Positions 45,247 to 54,746 are shown, counted from the stretch's first letter. The stretch: 64,000 nt of DNA from Leptolyngbya sp. PCC 7375 (GCF_000316115.1 NZ_JH993797.1:4450486-4514485); one strand, 5' to 3'. Made by a program: numbers and translations. Notes: generated by a model not told the origin, from the sequence alone.

Positions 45247-48200
45247 TTGACCGAACCCGTCACCACGTCAATCGCTACGCAAGCATCTGCTGCTGTTAAA
45301 ATCCCTCGACAGCGGTGGCAAATTTTTCCGCCTCAGGTACAGCAGGCGCAGCGGATGGCAACGGTGACACAACTATCACCTCTGCTGGCTCAAGTCTTGA
45401 TTAATCGAGGCGTGCAAACTCCGGAGCAGGCATGGCTATACCTGGATCCAGAGACGCAGCAGCTACCATCGCCTCTGGATGAGTTTCCAGATTTGCTGCG
45501 TAGCGTTGATTTGTTAGCAACCGCCATTGAACAAGGGCAAAAAATTGCCATCTGCGGTGACTACGATGCCGATGGGATGACCAGTACAGCTTTGCTGTTA
45601 CGAGCTTTGTGGCATTTGGGGGCCGATGCTCACTATGCTATTCCGAGCCGTATGCAAGAGGGCTATGGTATCAACCGTCGCATTGTGGACGATTTCCATG
45701 CAGAAGGGGTGAGGTTAATTCTCACTGTCGATAATGGCATTGCGGCCTATGAGCCTATTGCCCATGCGGTTGATCTAGGTCTCACCGTCATTATCACCGA
45801 CCATCACGATCTGCCAGAACAGCTGCCGCCAGCCCAGGCCATCCTTAATCCCAAACTATTGTCCACAAGTTCTCCTTACTATGGTGTGGCTGGTGTTGGT
45901 GTTGCTTACATTCTCGCGGTTTGCCTGGCCCAATCGCTTCATCGTAGCCAAGATCTCACAGCTTCATCGTTAGAACTATTTACGTTAGGCACAATTGCCG
46001 ACCTTGCGCCTTTAGTTGGTGTGAATCGTCGCTGGGTACGTCGGGGGTTACAGCTATTGCCAAAGTCTCGTATTCCTGGCATTCAAGCGCTGATTGAAGT
46101 GGCTGGGTTAGACCAGGGCAAAAAAGCTCTTAAGCCTGAGGCCATTGGCTTTCGCCTAGGTCCACGGATCAATGCGGTAGGGCGTATTGCCGATCCGCAG
46201 ATTGTTATCGATATGCTCACGACTGAGGATGTGGGTATTGCGTTGCAGCGGGCGATGCAGTGTGAAGAGACGAATGCGCTGCGGCAGCGTATGTGTGAGC
46301 TGATTGAGACCCAGGCGGTAGAGTGGTGTGAAGAACAACAGGCCCAAGGCAAGCTCAATTTACAAAAAGAGCGAGTGTTGGTGGTTGTGCAGCCCGAGTG
46401 GCATCACGGGGTAATTGGTATTGTGGCATCCCGCTTGGTAGAACGCTACGGTGTGCCTGTTTTTATCGGTACCTACGAAGACAAAGAGAAAAAAGAGATT
46501 CGCGGGTCTGCCCGAGGGATTCCTGAATTTAATGTGTTTGAAGCCCTTCAGGCCTGTGATGATCTGTTGGATAAATATGGCGGTCACCGAGCTGCGGGTG
46601 GCTTTACCTTTGCAGCGAAAAAACTACGACAGGTGACGTCACGGTTGAGTCATTTTGCTTGTCAACATCTACAGCCAGAGTATTTAAAACCCTTGGTGAA
46701 TGTCGATGTAAAGGCTAATTTTGCCGATATTACTCTGGCTCTTTACGAGCAAATTGATTTTCTCCATCCCTGTGGGATTCAAAATAATGAGCCAGTTTTT
46801 TGGACATCCCTGGTCAATATAATTGACCAACAGATTGTCGGTAAGGATCGTAAACATCTGAAGCTAACGCTGGCTCACACCCATCCAGAGACAGGTCAAG
46901 TGACCTCCATCAAAGCGATCGCATGGCGCTGGGCTGAGTATCATCCCTTGCCCCATCAGGTTGATATTGCTTACAAAATTCGTCTCAATGATTGGCAGGG
47001 ACGACAATCTGTTGAATTAGAACTGTTGGGCATCAAGCTGGCCCATCCTGATTTAGCAACAGATTCGATTCCTCCCTGGTCTGACGAGTCAAAACGTTTA
47101 AGTGAATCCCCAGTTGCTGATACTCCAGGAGTGAAGCATGAGTTAGCTACGGATTCTCCTTCAACAACAAGGGCTAATCAGTTAGCCGTCACTCCAAAAC
47201 GTCCCCCTGGGTCTCTGGAGCTTCCCCCGGTCAAGGATCAGAGCCCAAAAGTAGCAGAATCTCTGTCGATTAATGAGTCTAGTCCGCTTCCTCCTCCTCC
47301 CAAGGCGATTGATAGTTTACCCGTGGCCGCTGCTACCCATGCTGAATTTTTCTATGGCAAACGCCGCTATGTGAGTACCATTGAGCACGCAAATACCCAA
47401 GAACTGCAGATTCGTAATTGGGAGGGACAGTTGTTGATCGTGCAACTACCCCAGCGACGTGGGGTTTTATATGTGCCTGGCGAGCCTCCTGAAGTGGTGG
47501 ATCTTTCAGATACTTATTATTTCAATCTATTGCGGGCGGGGTTGAATTCTTTAGAGCTAAAGCAAAAGACGAGTTTACTAATTTATAAAGACGAGTTGCT
47601 GGCAGAAAAAGATGAGCTGCTCAAGGAGAAGGATAGCCAGATCGCCACATTGAACCAGCAAATGCAAATCTTAGAAGATAAGCTTACTCAGCTCTCTAAG
47701 GCAAAGCAGACGGCTTTCCAGGAGTTGCAAACCGAGCTCCAACAACAGCAGGCTGCGATCGCAAATAAAGAAGCCCACATCGTACAGCTCCAAACTGAGC
47801 GACCACAGAGAACGTTACCCCCCCCAGATCCCAACGTCATTAAGCAAGAGGTGCGCAAAGCTTTAGGTGACAGCGTTTGGTTCTGTATTCAGGCAGACTC
47901 TCAAAAAGATGTGTGTGCCGCCTACCGCACTTACCACATGCTGCAGTCTGAGGGGGCTGATCCTGACATCGCTGACTATTCAGAAGCAGGGATGCGTCTG
48001 AGTTTTGCGGTAGAGCGTGAGGTGATGCAGCCGTTTTTTGGTGACCTTTACGATTTTGTACGATTAGAAGGGCTGACAGAGATTGGTGGTATTGCGTTAG
48101 GGCCTCACCAAAGATATACCCTAGGCATGATGCCCTCCTTGCTTGCAGAGCAATGGCGCACTTTAAAGCGAGATGCCTTGACCCAGCAGAACAAGGTACC

Positions 48201-48483
48201 TGAGAAACAGCTCTATCGTACGTTTAAAAACTCACAGGGCTTCAGTCAGCGGGATCGTGAGTTGCTGGCGGAGTTTTTTGAGCAATGGGAGCACCCTATG
48301 ACAGCTTGTTTTGGCCAAAAAGGGAAGCAAGCGGCAGCTAGCCTCGATCAAATTAGCCGTTTGCGGAATATTGCAGCCCATGGGGAAAGTTTTTTGTACG
48401 AATGGCACTATATATTGCTACGTCAACTCGTAGTCGGGGGAGCCAATCGACGCGGTTTGTTTCGGCAGATTTATGGAGGTTAA
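45247..48483 (+). CDS. recJ: RecJ single-strand exonuclease with coiled-coil and HEPN-like C-terminus
   Basis: 1078 residues from a TTG at 45247. The RecJ core (about 1-610) has the DHH motifs AICGDYDADGMTSTAL, TVDNGIAAYEPIA, IITDHHDLPEQL, the DHHA1 motif DKYGGHRAAGGF and a C-terminal OB-like region. A Ser/Pro-rich linker (about 615-690) and a coiled coil (about 775-850, KDELLAEKDELLKEKDSQIA) follow. The last 220 residues end in SRLRNIAAHGESFLYEW, where Arg1040 and His1045 match the Rx4H motif of HEPN domains. RecJ degrades 5'-ended ssDNA in repair. A bacterial RecJ is usually about 550-800 residues, so the tail is extra. Confidence 0.9.
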   Translation: MTEPVTTSIATQASAAVKIPRQRWQIFPPQVQQAQRMATVTQLSPLLAQVLINRGVQTPEQAWLYLDPETQQLPSPLDEFPDLLRSVDLLATAIEQGQKIAICGDYDADGMTSTALLLRALWHLGADAHYAIPSRMQEGYGINRRIVDDFHAEGVRLILTVDNGIAAYEPIAHAVDLGLTVIITDHHDLPEQLPPAQAILNPKLLSTSSPYYGVAGVGVAYILAVCLAQSLHRSQDLTASSLELFTLGTIADLAPLVGVNRRWVRRGLQLLPKSRIPGIQALIEVAGLDQGKKALKPEAIGFRLGPRINAVGRIADPQIVIDMLTTEDVGIALQRAMQCEETNALRQRMCELIETQAVEWCEEQQAQGKLNLQKERVLVVVQPEWHHGVIGIVASRLVERYGVPVFIGTYEDKEKKEIRGSARGIPEFNVFEALQACDDLLDKYGGHRAAGGFTFAAKKLRQVTSRLSHFACQHLQPEYLKPLVNVDVKANFADITLALYEQIDFLHPCGIQNNEPVFWTSLVNIIDQQIVGKDRKHLKLTLAHTHPETGQVTSIKAIAWRWAEYHPLPHQVDIAYKIRLNDWQGRQSVELELLGIKLAHPDLATDSIPPWSDESKRLSESPVADTPGVKHELATDSPSTTRANQLAVTPKRPPGSLELPPVKDQSPKVAESLSINESSPLPPPPKAIDSLPVAAATHAEFFYGKRRYVSTIEHANTQELQIRNWEGQLLIVQLPQRRGVLYVPGEPPEVVDLSDTYYFNLLRAGLNSLELKQKTSLLIYKDELLAEKDELLKEKDSQIATLNQQMQILEDKLTQLSKAKQTAFQELQTELQQQQAAIANKEAHIVQLQTERPQRTLPPPDPNVIKQEVRKALGDSVWFCIQADSQKDVCAAYRTYHMLQSEGADPDIADYSEAGMRLSFAVEREVMQPFFGDLYDFVRLEGLTEIGGIALGPHQRYTLGMMPSLLAEQWRTLKRDALTQQNKVPEKQLYRTFKNSQGFSQRDRELLAEFFEQWEHPMTACFGQKGKQAAASLDQISRLRNIAAHGESFLYEWHYILLRQLVVGGANRRGLFRQIYGG

Positions 48484-48514
48484 GAGGCCATTAGAGGCAC
48501 ATTTTGTCCCAACC

Positions 48515-48740
48515 TGTGGATAACTTCAAACATAGCTCAGAAGCTAGTTAGATTGATTTTAGTTGAAATATAAAGACAGCTGAAATTTTGTCATTCCAAT
48601 GCATTGAGCACTTTTAACTCTCTAAATAATTTAGTCTGCTTACTATAAATTGCGAATGATAATGGCAGAAATTTAACCTTTTCCAGAATTTTCCACATGT
48701 TTTCCACAGAGTTTTCCACAGTCTGTGAAAGTTTTCCACA
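48515..48740. other. DnaA-box cluster, putative replication origin
   Basis: Four perfect copies of TTTTCCACA, the form of DnaA box typical of cyanobacteria (48689, 48700, 48712, 48732), and a near copy TTTTCCAGA (48679), lie within about 62 bp. A TTATCCACA box is present on the other strand at 48515-48523. The cluster sits in a 678-bp AT-rich gap (48484-49161) between recJ and a TPR gene. DnaA boxes of this density normally mark oriC. No dnaA or dnaN is visible in the window. Confidence 0.6.
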
Positions 48741-49161
48741 AGTCTGATAATTCAATAGGGCTATCCGTAGTTAGGCGCAGAAAAATTTTCTCCGTATGCC
48801 CAAACATAATTAAGGAATTGGGATCAGATATAACCTGCCTATAAAGATTTACGTCAAGCTTTGCTAAATCTATACTTTCCGCAGTGACGCACTAATAATC
48901 CGGAAATCTCAGGGAATTAAATATTGAGCTGTGTAATGATGGCTATCGGAAATGGGGACCCTGAACCTGTGTGTCGATCTACACATGATTTTGTGTTGAC
49001 ATATACATAGGCAATGTATGCGGCAAGTCAACCCAAATCCCGATTTTTGTTGGCTGTGATTTTTATCAATACCAGTATCATTTCCGGCATCTATCCTTAA
49101 GATTTGTATAACTAAGTGATACTGCCCTGCGCGCATCTGCCGTATAAATACATAGATACTT

Positions 49162-50316
49162 ATGATGAGTAGTCAAGTTATTGATATAGCCAGTGTCAGC
49201 TGCCAATCAAGTGAACAGGATGAGCGCTACAGGCTGGAGATTAATATTTGCGATCGCATCATTCAGCGCTATCCCTATCACTATCAGGCTTGGAACTATC
49301 GCAGTTACTTATTAGCCAGCATTGGTCAATATGAAGCAGCCGCTGAAAGCTACCGTCACACTCTGTCTTTGAAGGCAACGGAACATCGCGTATGGTGTAA
49401 TTATGGTTCTGTTCTCGAAAAACTGGAAGCATTAGACGAAGCCGCAAAATGCTACGGTCATGCCCTGAAGCAGGCTCCGTTCTATTTCAAAGCCCAGTAT
49501 CGAAAAAGCAAAAATCTGCATCGAAGGGCCTTATACGGCGAAGCTATTGTGAGTTACGAACAAGCAATACAGTTACGACCTGATTCTTATAAGCTTTGGT
49601 ACTATCGCGGCAAAGCACTACTACAGCTCGATCGTATTGACCAAGCTATTGCCAGCTTTAATAAAGCTGTGGAACTCTATGACGGCGATAGCAAACTATG
49701 GTTGGTGCTGGGACGCACGCTCTTACAAGTGCACAACCCCCAAGAGGCCTTAAGGGCCCTGAACCATTCCATTCATCTTGACCCCGACAATGGCAGTGTG
49801 TGGAGTTATCATGCGGCAGCACTCAAGGCTCAGGGATATTTTGAAGATGCGCTGACCAGTCTTGACCAGTCTGTGACCTTAGAGCCTGAGAAGTCGCGAT
49901 TTTGGCATCTGCGAGGTCTGGTGCTTTTAGAGCTGAATCGACTAACTGCCGCTGAAGAAAGTTTTACGACATCCCTGAAACTGCAGGCCTACAACTATCA
50001 AGCATGGCTGGCGATGGCATGGACATTGCAAAAGATGGGGGATTTTAGTCGCGCCATTGAAGCCTACGATAAATCTTTAGCCATTGAGCCTGATCAGGCC
50101 TTTGCATTTTATAACCAAGCCCGTTGCCACGCTCGCTTAGGTCAAGATATGTGGGCGTTAGAGCATGTGCGGCGCGCCATGTCGCTAGACCCCCAAATCT
50201 ATTCAGAACGCGCTTATGCCGATCCGTTGCTTCAGGCCATTGTGCAAGATATGGAAGAGGATGATAGCGGCGAAGATTTAAAGGAAATAGAACTGATTGC
50301 CCTTGATTCCCATTAA
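49162..50316 (+). CDS. TPR-repeat protein
   Basis: 384 residues with no signal peptide, so cytosolic. About nine tetratricopeptide repeats, each about 34 residues, follow a short N-terminus (YPYHYQAWNYRSYLLASIGQ, LDEAAKCYGHALKQAPFYFK, DQAIASFNKAVELYDGDSKL and so on). The acidic end is EEDDSGEDLKEIELI. TPR arrays bind partner proteins; no enzymatic domain. It is followed by a bidirectional hairpin and a convergent tRNA. An ATG immediately adjacent (49165) is an equal start candidate. Confidence 0.92.
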   Translation: MMSSQVIDIASVSCQSSEQDERYRLEINICDRIIQRYPYHYQAWNYRSYLLASIGQYEAAAESYRHTLSLKATEHRVWCNYGSVLEKLEALDEAAKCYGHALKQAPFYFKAQYRKSKNLHRRALYGEAIVSYEQAIQLRPDSYKLWYYRGKALLQLDRIDQAIASFNKAVELYDGDSKLWLVLGRTLLQVHNPQEALRALNHSIHLDPDNGSVWSYHAAALKAQGYFEDALTSLDQSVTLEPEKSRFWHLRGLVLLELNRLTAAEESFTTSLKLQAYNYQAWLAMAWTLQKMGDFSRAIEAYDKSLAIEPDQAFAFYNQARCHARLGQDMWALEHVRRAMSLDPQIYSERAYADPLLQAIVQDMEEDDSGEDLKEIELIALDSH

Positions 50317-50359
50317 AAACACGTAGAGACGCCCCATGGAACGTCCCTACGTGTTTTTT
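50316..50359. terminator. Hairpin terminator between TPR gene and tRNA-Ala
   Basis: AAAACACGTAGAGACG pairs with CGTCCCTACGTGTTTT around a CCCCATGGAA centre with one internal mismatch pair; T run TTTTTT follows on the plus strand. It terminates the TPR gene and is symmetric enough to serve the convergent tRNA. The GTAG...CCATGG...CTAC core relates it to the dispersed palindrome family. Confidence 0.8.
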
Positions 50360-50363
50360 CGAA

Positions 50364-50436
50364 TGGAGCTAAGCGGGCTCGAACCGCTGACCCCCTGCAT
50401 GCCATGCAGGTGCTCTACCAGCTGAGCTATAGCCCC
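50364..50436 (-). tRNA. tRNA-Ala (GGC)
   Basis: 73 nt on the minus strand. Acceptor GGGGCTA pairs with TAGCTCC (one G-T). The D-arm AGCTCAGCTGGTAGAGC, the anticodon stem CCTGC/GCAGG with loop ATGGCAT (anticodon GGC), and the T-arm with GGTTCGAGCC are all standard. Discriminator A; CCA is not encoded. The sequence reads a GCC/GCU alanine codon. Confidence 0.95.
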
Positions 50437-50931
50437 TCGTGTTTATTAATAATCTCTTGCCAGGAGCTTACCGTCAAGGGATTTTATTAGGCTTTTGCGA
50501 TCGCTCCTGCTCATTATTGGCAAGCACGGCCTAGAGAACGTATATGACAGTTATCTCACCTGGTGTCCCTAGCTTACTTCAGACATGCCTGAAGTCGCCT
50601 TTCGGCATCAGTCAAATAGCATTCAGTCGCTCGTTGAGATAAGTCATACCCAATCCACATTCATTAAATCCGATTACCAATACCCAATCCTGTAGGGGCA
50701 CTCCCTTGGAAATGCCCTTCGATACCGGGTGCTATCAGTCCAGATTTCCTAACCTGCAACCTTTCTATGTTCTGCCAAGTATGGTGGACTTTTTTGTGTA
50801 GTGATCAACAACACACCAAAAAAGAATGAGGATCACAAGAATTACATCGGAATGAATGGGGAGTAGACCGTTTCTATATATAGAACAAACAAAACACGTT
50901 CTCACCTATCACTATTGTGGAGCTCCTCACC
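50437..50931. other. Intergenic stretch with a degenerate hairpin copy
   Basis: 495 bp with no ORF. One decayed copy of the palindrome family, TGTAGGGGCACTCCCTTGGA (about 50691-50710), and another with CATGCCTGAAGTC. AT-rich, promoter-like DNA precedes the small gene at 50932. Otherwise nothing is seen. Confidence 0.4.
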
Positions 50932-51045
50932 ATGACACCCTCTCAAATCGAAGGTCTTCAAGTTTGCCTCTGTTTTGCACTGTCCATGGTGATTCTGACT
51001 CCACTGTTCTGTTGGATCTTGCCTAATCGTCAGCACGTCCTCTAA
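50932..51045 (+). CDS. 37-residue single-span membrane peptide
   Basis: An ORF MTPSQIEGLQ followed by VCLCFALSMVILTPLFCWIL and PNRQHVL, TAA at 51043. RBS GGAGCTCCTCACC before the ATG. One hydrophobic helix with a short hydrophilic start. It resembles the small membrane subunits common near cyanobacterial photosynthetic complexes, but no named match. Real expression is uncertain; the intact frame and RBS support it. Confidence 0.5.
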   Translation: MTPSQIEGLQVCLCFALSMVILTPLFCWILPNRQHVL

Positions 51046-51094
51046 AGCCTCCCATGTTTGCCTTGCTCGCCATTAGCCCGTCAGGAATCTACCT

Positions 51095-51274
51095 ATGCAA
51101 CTCGCTGATCTCGGTGCACCTTACACTCCTGCTGCACCAACTGTCGAAACCATCGAAACTGACATCCAGCTTTGCTTTAGAGACTTTGCTTTCAAAATGA
51201 GAACCCTGAAAGAGTGTCTTCCTAAGTCTTCCATAGGTAGCCTCACCTATCGCAACGTTCGCTACAACGCATAG
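51095..51274 (+). CDS. 59-residue protein with DUF4278-like end
   Basis: 59 residues, ATG at 51095 with AGGAATCTACC upstream. The C-terminus GSLTYRNVRYNA matches the start of the cyanobacterial DUF4278 motif (LTYRGxxY). The N-terminal part is a helix TVETIETDIQLCFRDFAFKM. It is preferred over the antisense frame on this segment. Followed by a terminator at 51311-51345. Confidence 0.55.
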   Translation: MQLADLGAPYTPAAPTVETIETDIQLCFRDFAFKMRTLKECLPKSSIGSLTYRNVRYNA

Positions 51275-51310
51275 TTTTTTCATCGTTGAATCCAGTAGAG
51301 TAGACGTCAT

Positions 51311-51345
51311 AGAGCCTCCGGCAGTTTTGTCAGGGGCTTTTTTTT
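51311..51345 (+). terminator. Terminator after the DUF4278-like gene
   Basis: AGCCTCCGGCAG and CAGGGGCT form a stem with some mismatches around a TTTTGT loop, followed by a run of eight T. It lies 37 bp past the stop on the plus strand. Confidence 0.7.
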
Positions 51346-52014
51346 GGGTGTTGTGGTGTCCTCTTGGGGTATATAAATTTGACCACTAAAAAATAATCGC
51401 TACAATCCTTGAAATCTTTGCTTTGCAAGACTTACAGAGGCTACTTCCATGGGAGAAATTTTAAAGAGATCAATAAATGTCAAGAAAAGATGATTTGCTT
51501 TACATTTCTTTATATATTATTGATTTTAACAAGAGTTGCTGCACTGCATTCCAATCTAGGCTCCCTTCGGTGATTCATGTCTGGATAATGATGAGGCACT
51601 AACTGCCCAGATGTTGTTTGAGAAGAGCACAGGTAGCTGGTCTTGTTGCTATTCGTTTGTTAAATATCGTCGAAATGCAGACCCATAACCAAGACAACAG
51701 AAGTGTTTATTGTGCAGAACTCCCTACACCAAATCTTTCCCGAGATATTTTAGCTGTAGCCTGTATGAGCATGGGGGTCATTCTATGCATGTGTTTGGGG
51801 GAGCCTTGCAGTGGTTTTCGTCAGTCGCGCGCCTGTTCTCCCTTGCTAGGCAATACATATCACTCAAGGGTTCATTAATGAATGGTTCTGAATCACCCAT
51901 TACAATACAGGCGATTGATAATGGGGCTTATGCAGGCCAAATCTGCGATCGCGCTTTCGATTTTGGGTGATATAGCCTGGTCAAGGTCAAAGGGCATCAC
52001 AACTAAATAACCGG
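51346..52014. other. 669-bp AT-rich gap, no gene called
   Basis: Two overlapping plus-strand frames (51618-51878, 51710-51970) are open but lack RBS and read as unlike proteins. An AT-rich segment at 51370-51540 stands out. One HIP1 octamer near 51949 lies just before the NACHT gene end, which itself has none. No terminator for the NACHT gene was recognised. Confidence 0.4.
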
Positions 52015-54339
52015 CTATCCATCTTCATATTTCTCAATAGGTAGCAAGGTGCTGGCATTAATTTCTTTACGAACTTCACGACTCACATAACAGTCTCCAT
52101 GAAGACAGATAGATAATAACTTATTAACATCATAGTATTCCTTAAGGGCTTTAATTTCACTTTCTACAAAACCCCAGTCATGACCTATATTTCGATACTG
52201 TATGATTACATCTCTAAATTTGGTGCTCCAATCTAAACCATTGTGAGCCCACCATTCACGAGAGACTACAGTTTTGCTAGGAAGTTTTTCTTTTAATTTA
52301 ATTAACTCCTCTTTTAGTTCTGCGCTTGCATTGTGTTCAATACATTGACGCATTAGTGACAAGATATCTTTGTGCCCCTTTAAAAAGGTATCGGCTTCTT
52401 TTAGGGGAGTATTATGCATAGATGTACTAGCATTCAATGTGGTGACTAACTCTGAATCTAGAATAAAATCTTCACTTTCTGTTTGTGTTTTGATCGTTCT
52501 CTTTTTTATCACCAAATTAAAATAGAATACTTGGCTGATAGCTTTTAGATTGCCAATGCTCTTACTGCTTTTAACTGAAGAAGACTTTTGATTTAGCCAA
52601 TCAAGAAATGAGTCTATCTTCTTGTTTTCTTGAACTATTTTATCAATTTCATGCTTTATAAGTCTAATTAAATAATCTGCATTAGGTAGCATGCATGAGA
52701 CCAGTGAAAATACTTCTTGCCATCTATAATCATTAATATGAATAGCCAGTGATTCTAGGACTTTTTTTTGCTCTTCAGGATCCAATGTCTTAACGATTTT
52801 AAGACTGACAAAATACTCATGAAATGTTCTGTGGGAGAATGAAAATATATCTTTTGCTACCTCAGTAATCAAACCATGCTGAGCAATCATGGAATCTAAT
52901 ACAGAATTGCAATCTAGCTCGACATCTTCAGGTGAACTAATGGAGCGTGGTAAATTATAAATATATTCTCTAATTTGATAATCTATTGTTCTTCTTTTGA
53001 ATAATCCTTCATCTTTTTCAAAAGTGGCATATGCTATTTTGCTAAGTAAATCTTCTTTCTTGTTCTTAGACAGCTTTCTGTAAGTTTCAGGCCGTTCTAC
53101 CGCTCTGCTAACATCCCATTTCCTCAATAAGACATCCAGACCTTCTTGATATAATTCAGCCTGATTTTTGGGAAATTCCTCTGAATCCTCAAAAACCATG
53201 CATAATAAAGTTAGTAGCAAAGGATTGGTCGCTAATTCACTAATCTCTTCGTCTTTGCTAATTCGGTTAATGAACTTCTCTGTTTTTTGAGGAGATTTTT
53301 TTGTGGCAAACCAGTTTTTTGAAAACATACTGATCTGCTCTTTGGTGAATTCGCAAACTTCAGCCTCCAGAAAGTTCTCAAATTTATATTCACTGGCAGC
53401 CAAGCGGCATGTAATTATAAATCTGTTCTTGCTATATGTATGCGATATTTCCTTGATTAGTCTGATGACTCGATTAAAGTTTTCTTTTCGAACTTCGTCT
53501 AATCCATCAAACAAAAATAAAATTTTTGCCTCTCTTAAAAGTAGTTCAAAACTTTCTTTATTGACTTCGCAAGTGAGTAATTCATTATCTATATACTCTT
53601 TTAAACTTATTTGGTGATCTTGGTTTTGAAAATCTTTTAAAGAAATAAATATTGGAACATAGCCAGGTAAGATTTCTGATTTATTTGCAAAGACAGCAAC
53701 ATATTTTAAGAAAGTTGTTTTTCCGGCTCCTGGTCTTCCAAGGAGAATAAGTTTCGAATAATTTTCAACGAGCTCAAGCCCTGAAAATTTAACACCTTCA
53801 AATAATCTGGAGATGTTGAATTTAAGATCATTAGTTTGATGACGCTGTTGAACTGTTTTTACTAAGTCTGATAGTTCTATACGTCTTTTGGATAGGATCT
53901 GCTTGGTAATCTTGACCTCTGTAAAAATGTCCTCAACTTCAATGGGTTTGCTCATGTCAAGAATTTGCATGAATCCACATTTCTCATTGATGAGTGCTCG
54001 AGTTTTGCTCTGGGTTTCCTGTACTAGAATTTCGATCGCATTGTTGACTATTTCATATACTTGCTTGTCAGAAGGATATGCATTTTGATACATATCCAGA
54101 ACTTTAAAGAAAAGTAGCTTTGATTTTCCAGGAGTATTTCCAGAAGAGATATTGAATTTCTTATAAACCTTTGTCATTCGAGAACTGTATCTTTCTCTCG
54201 ATATGTTTAAGATCTTAGCGACCACTAAGTCTGATAGCTCAATGTCTGCTAAGCGTTCTACAAAAGCTTCTTTTTGTAATTCTGTGAGATGGTTTTGGTT
54301 GGCAATGAAATCAAGATAAGAGCGTGGTATTGAAAGCAT
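52015..54339 (-). CDS. NACHT STAND NTPase with N-terminal HTH (candidate defence protein)
   Basis: 774 residues. N-terminal HTH-like segment (about 18-62, LTELQKEAFVERLADIELSD followed by LVVAKILNISRERYS). The NACHT ATPase has Walker A GRPGAGKTT (201-209), Walker B LFLFDGLDE (274-282) and FIITCRLA (307-314). A winged-helix and helical arm follows (about 385-500, ELATNPLLLTLLCMVF, SHRTFHEYFVSLKIV). The C-terminus CLHGDCYVSREVRKEI with Cys745/Cys750 resembles the NACHT C-terminal Cys/His (NCH2-type) domain. Bacterial NACHT proteins are established anti-phage sensors. Its base composition is clearly more AT-rich than neighbours and it has no HIP1 octamer, fitting acquisition. Confidence 0.9.
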   Translation of the reverse strand: MLSIPRSYLDFIANQNHLTELQKEAFVERLADIELSDLVVAKILNISRERYSSRMTKVYKKFNISSGNTPGKSKLLFFKVLDMYQNAYPSDKQVYEIVNNAIEILVQETQSKTRALINEKCGFMQILDMSKPIEVEDIFTEVKITKQILSKRRIELSDLVKTVQQRHQTNDLKFNISRLFEGVKFSGLELVENYSKLILLGRPGAGKTTFLKYVAVFANKSEILPGYVPIFISLKDFQNQDHQISLKEYIDNELLTCEVNKESFELLLREAKILFLFDGLDEVRKENFNRVIRLIKEISHTYSKNRFIITCRLAASEYKFENFLEAEVCEFTKEQISMFSKNWFATKKSPQKTEKFINRISKDEEISELATNPLLLTLLCMVFEDSEEFPKNQAELYQEGLDVLLRKWDVSRAVERPETYRKLSKNKKEDLLSKIAYATFEKDEGLFKRRTIDYQIREYIYNLPRSISSPEDVELDCNSVLDSMIAQHGLITEVAKDIFSFSHRTFHEYFVSLKIVKTLDPEEQKKVLESLAIHINDYRWQEVFSLVSCMLPNADYLIRLIKHEIDKIVQENKKIDSFLDWLNQKSSSVKSSKSIGNLKAISQVFYFNLVIKKRTIKTQTESEDFILDSELVTTLNASTSMHNTPLKEADTFLKGHKDILSLMRQCIEHNASAELKEELIKLKEKLPSKTVVSREWWAHNGLDWSTKFRDVIIQYRNIGHDWGFVESEIKALKEYYDVNKLLSICLHGDCYVSREVRKEINASTLLPIEKYEDG

Positions 54340-54746
54340 ATTCAGGAACCAACATGGCTATCTTCGGTTATAGCACCTCCCTCTACGAGGTAAAGTGACT
54401 TCCTTCTTAAGGCTGAAAATCTTAGATGGAAGTCTAACTTTATTGTGATGTCACCATTTCAGGGGATTCCTTATTTTGTCAAATGATGATGCCGGAAACG
54501 TTCTACTGTCCCATGTTGAGCAAAGACATAATAGACATTCGCCGATTGATGGCGTCTGAATGCTTTTCAGGATCTCTGCTTAGGTATGTAAGTATGTAAG
54601 CGGAATATGTGATCGCTAAGTAATCAGGCAATGTGCCATGCTAATCCTAAATGAGTTCCTGAAGTCTGAACATTTCATATAGCCGCATGAGAGTGTATTT
54701 GTTCAGACTGTTTGTTGTCAGATCTTAAATCGTGTAGAAAATTTAA
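54340..54746. other. Intergenic region upstream of NACHT gene
   Basis: 407 bp between the divergent NACHT and NfeD-like genes, low in GC with no ORF. It must carry the NACHT promoter. A G-rich run ACCTCCCTC lies just upstream of the NACHT start on the opposite strand. Confidence 0.45.

Noticed and set aside
51089..51310. Minus-strand 73-codon ORF
   Set aside because: The plus-strand frame has an RBS, a DUF4278-like end and a following terminator; this is its shadow.
51618..51970. Overlapping plus-strand ORFs before the NACHT gene
   Set aside because: No RBS, Cys/Ser-rich odd composition and mutual overlap in different frames.
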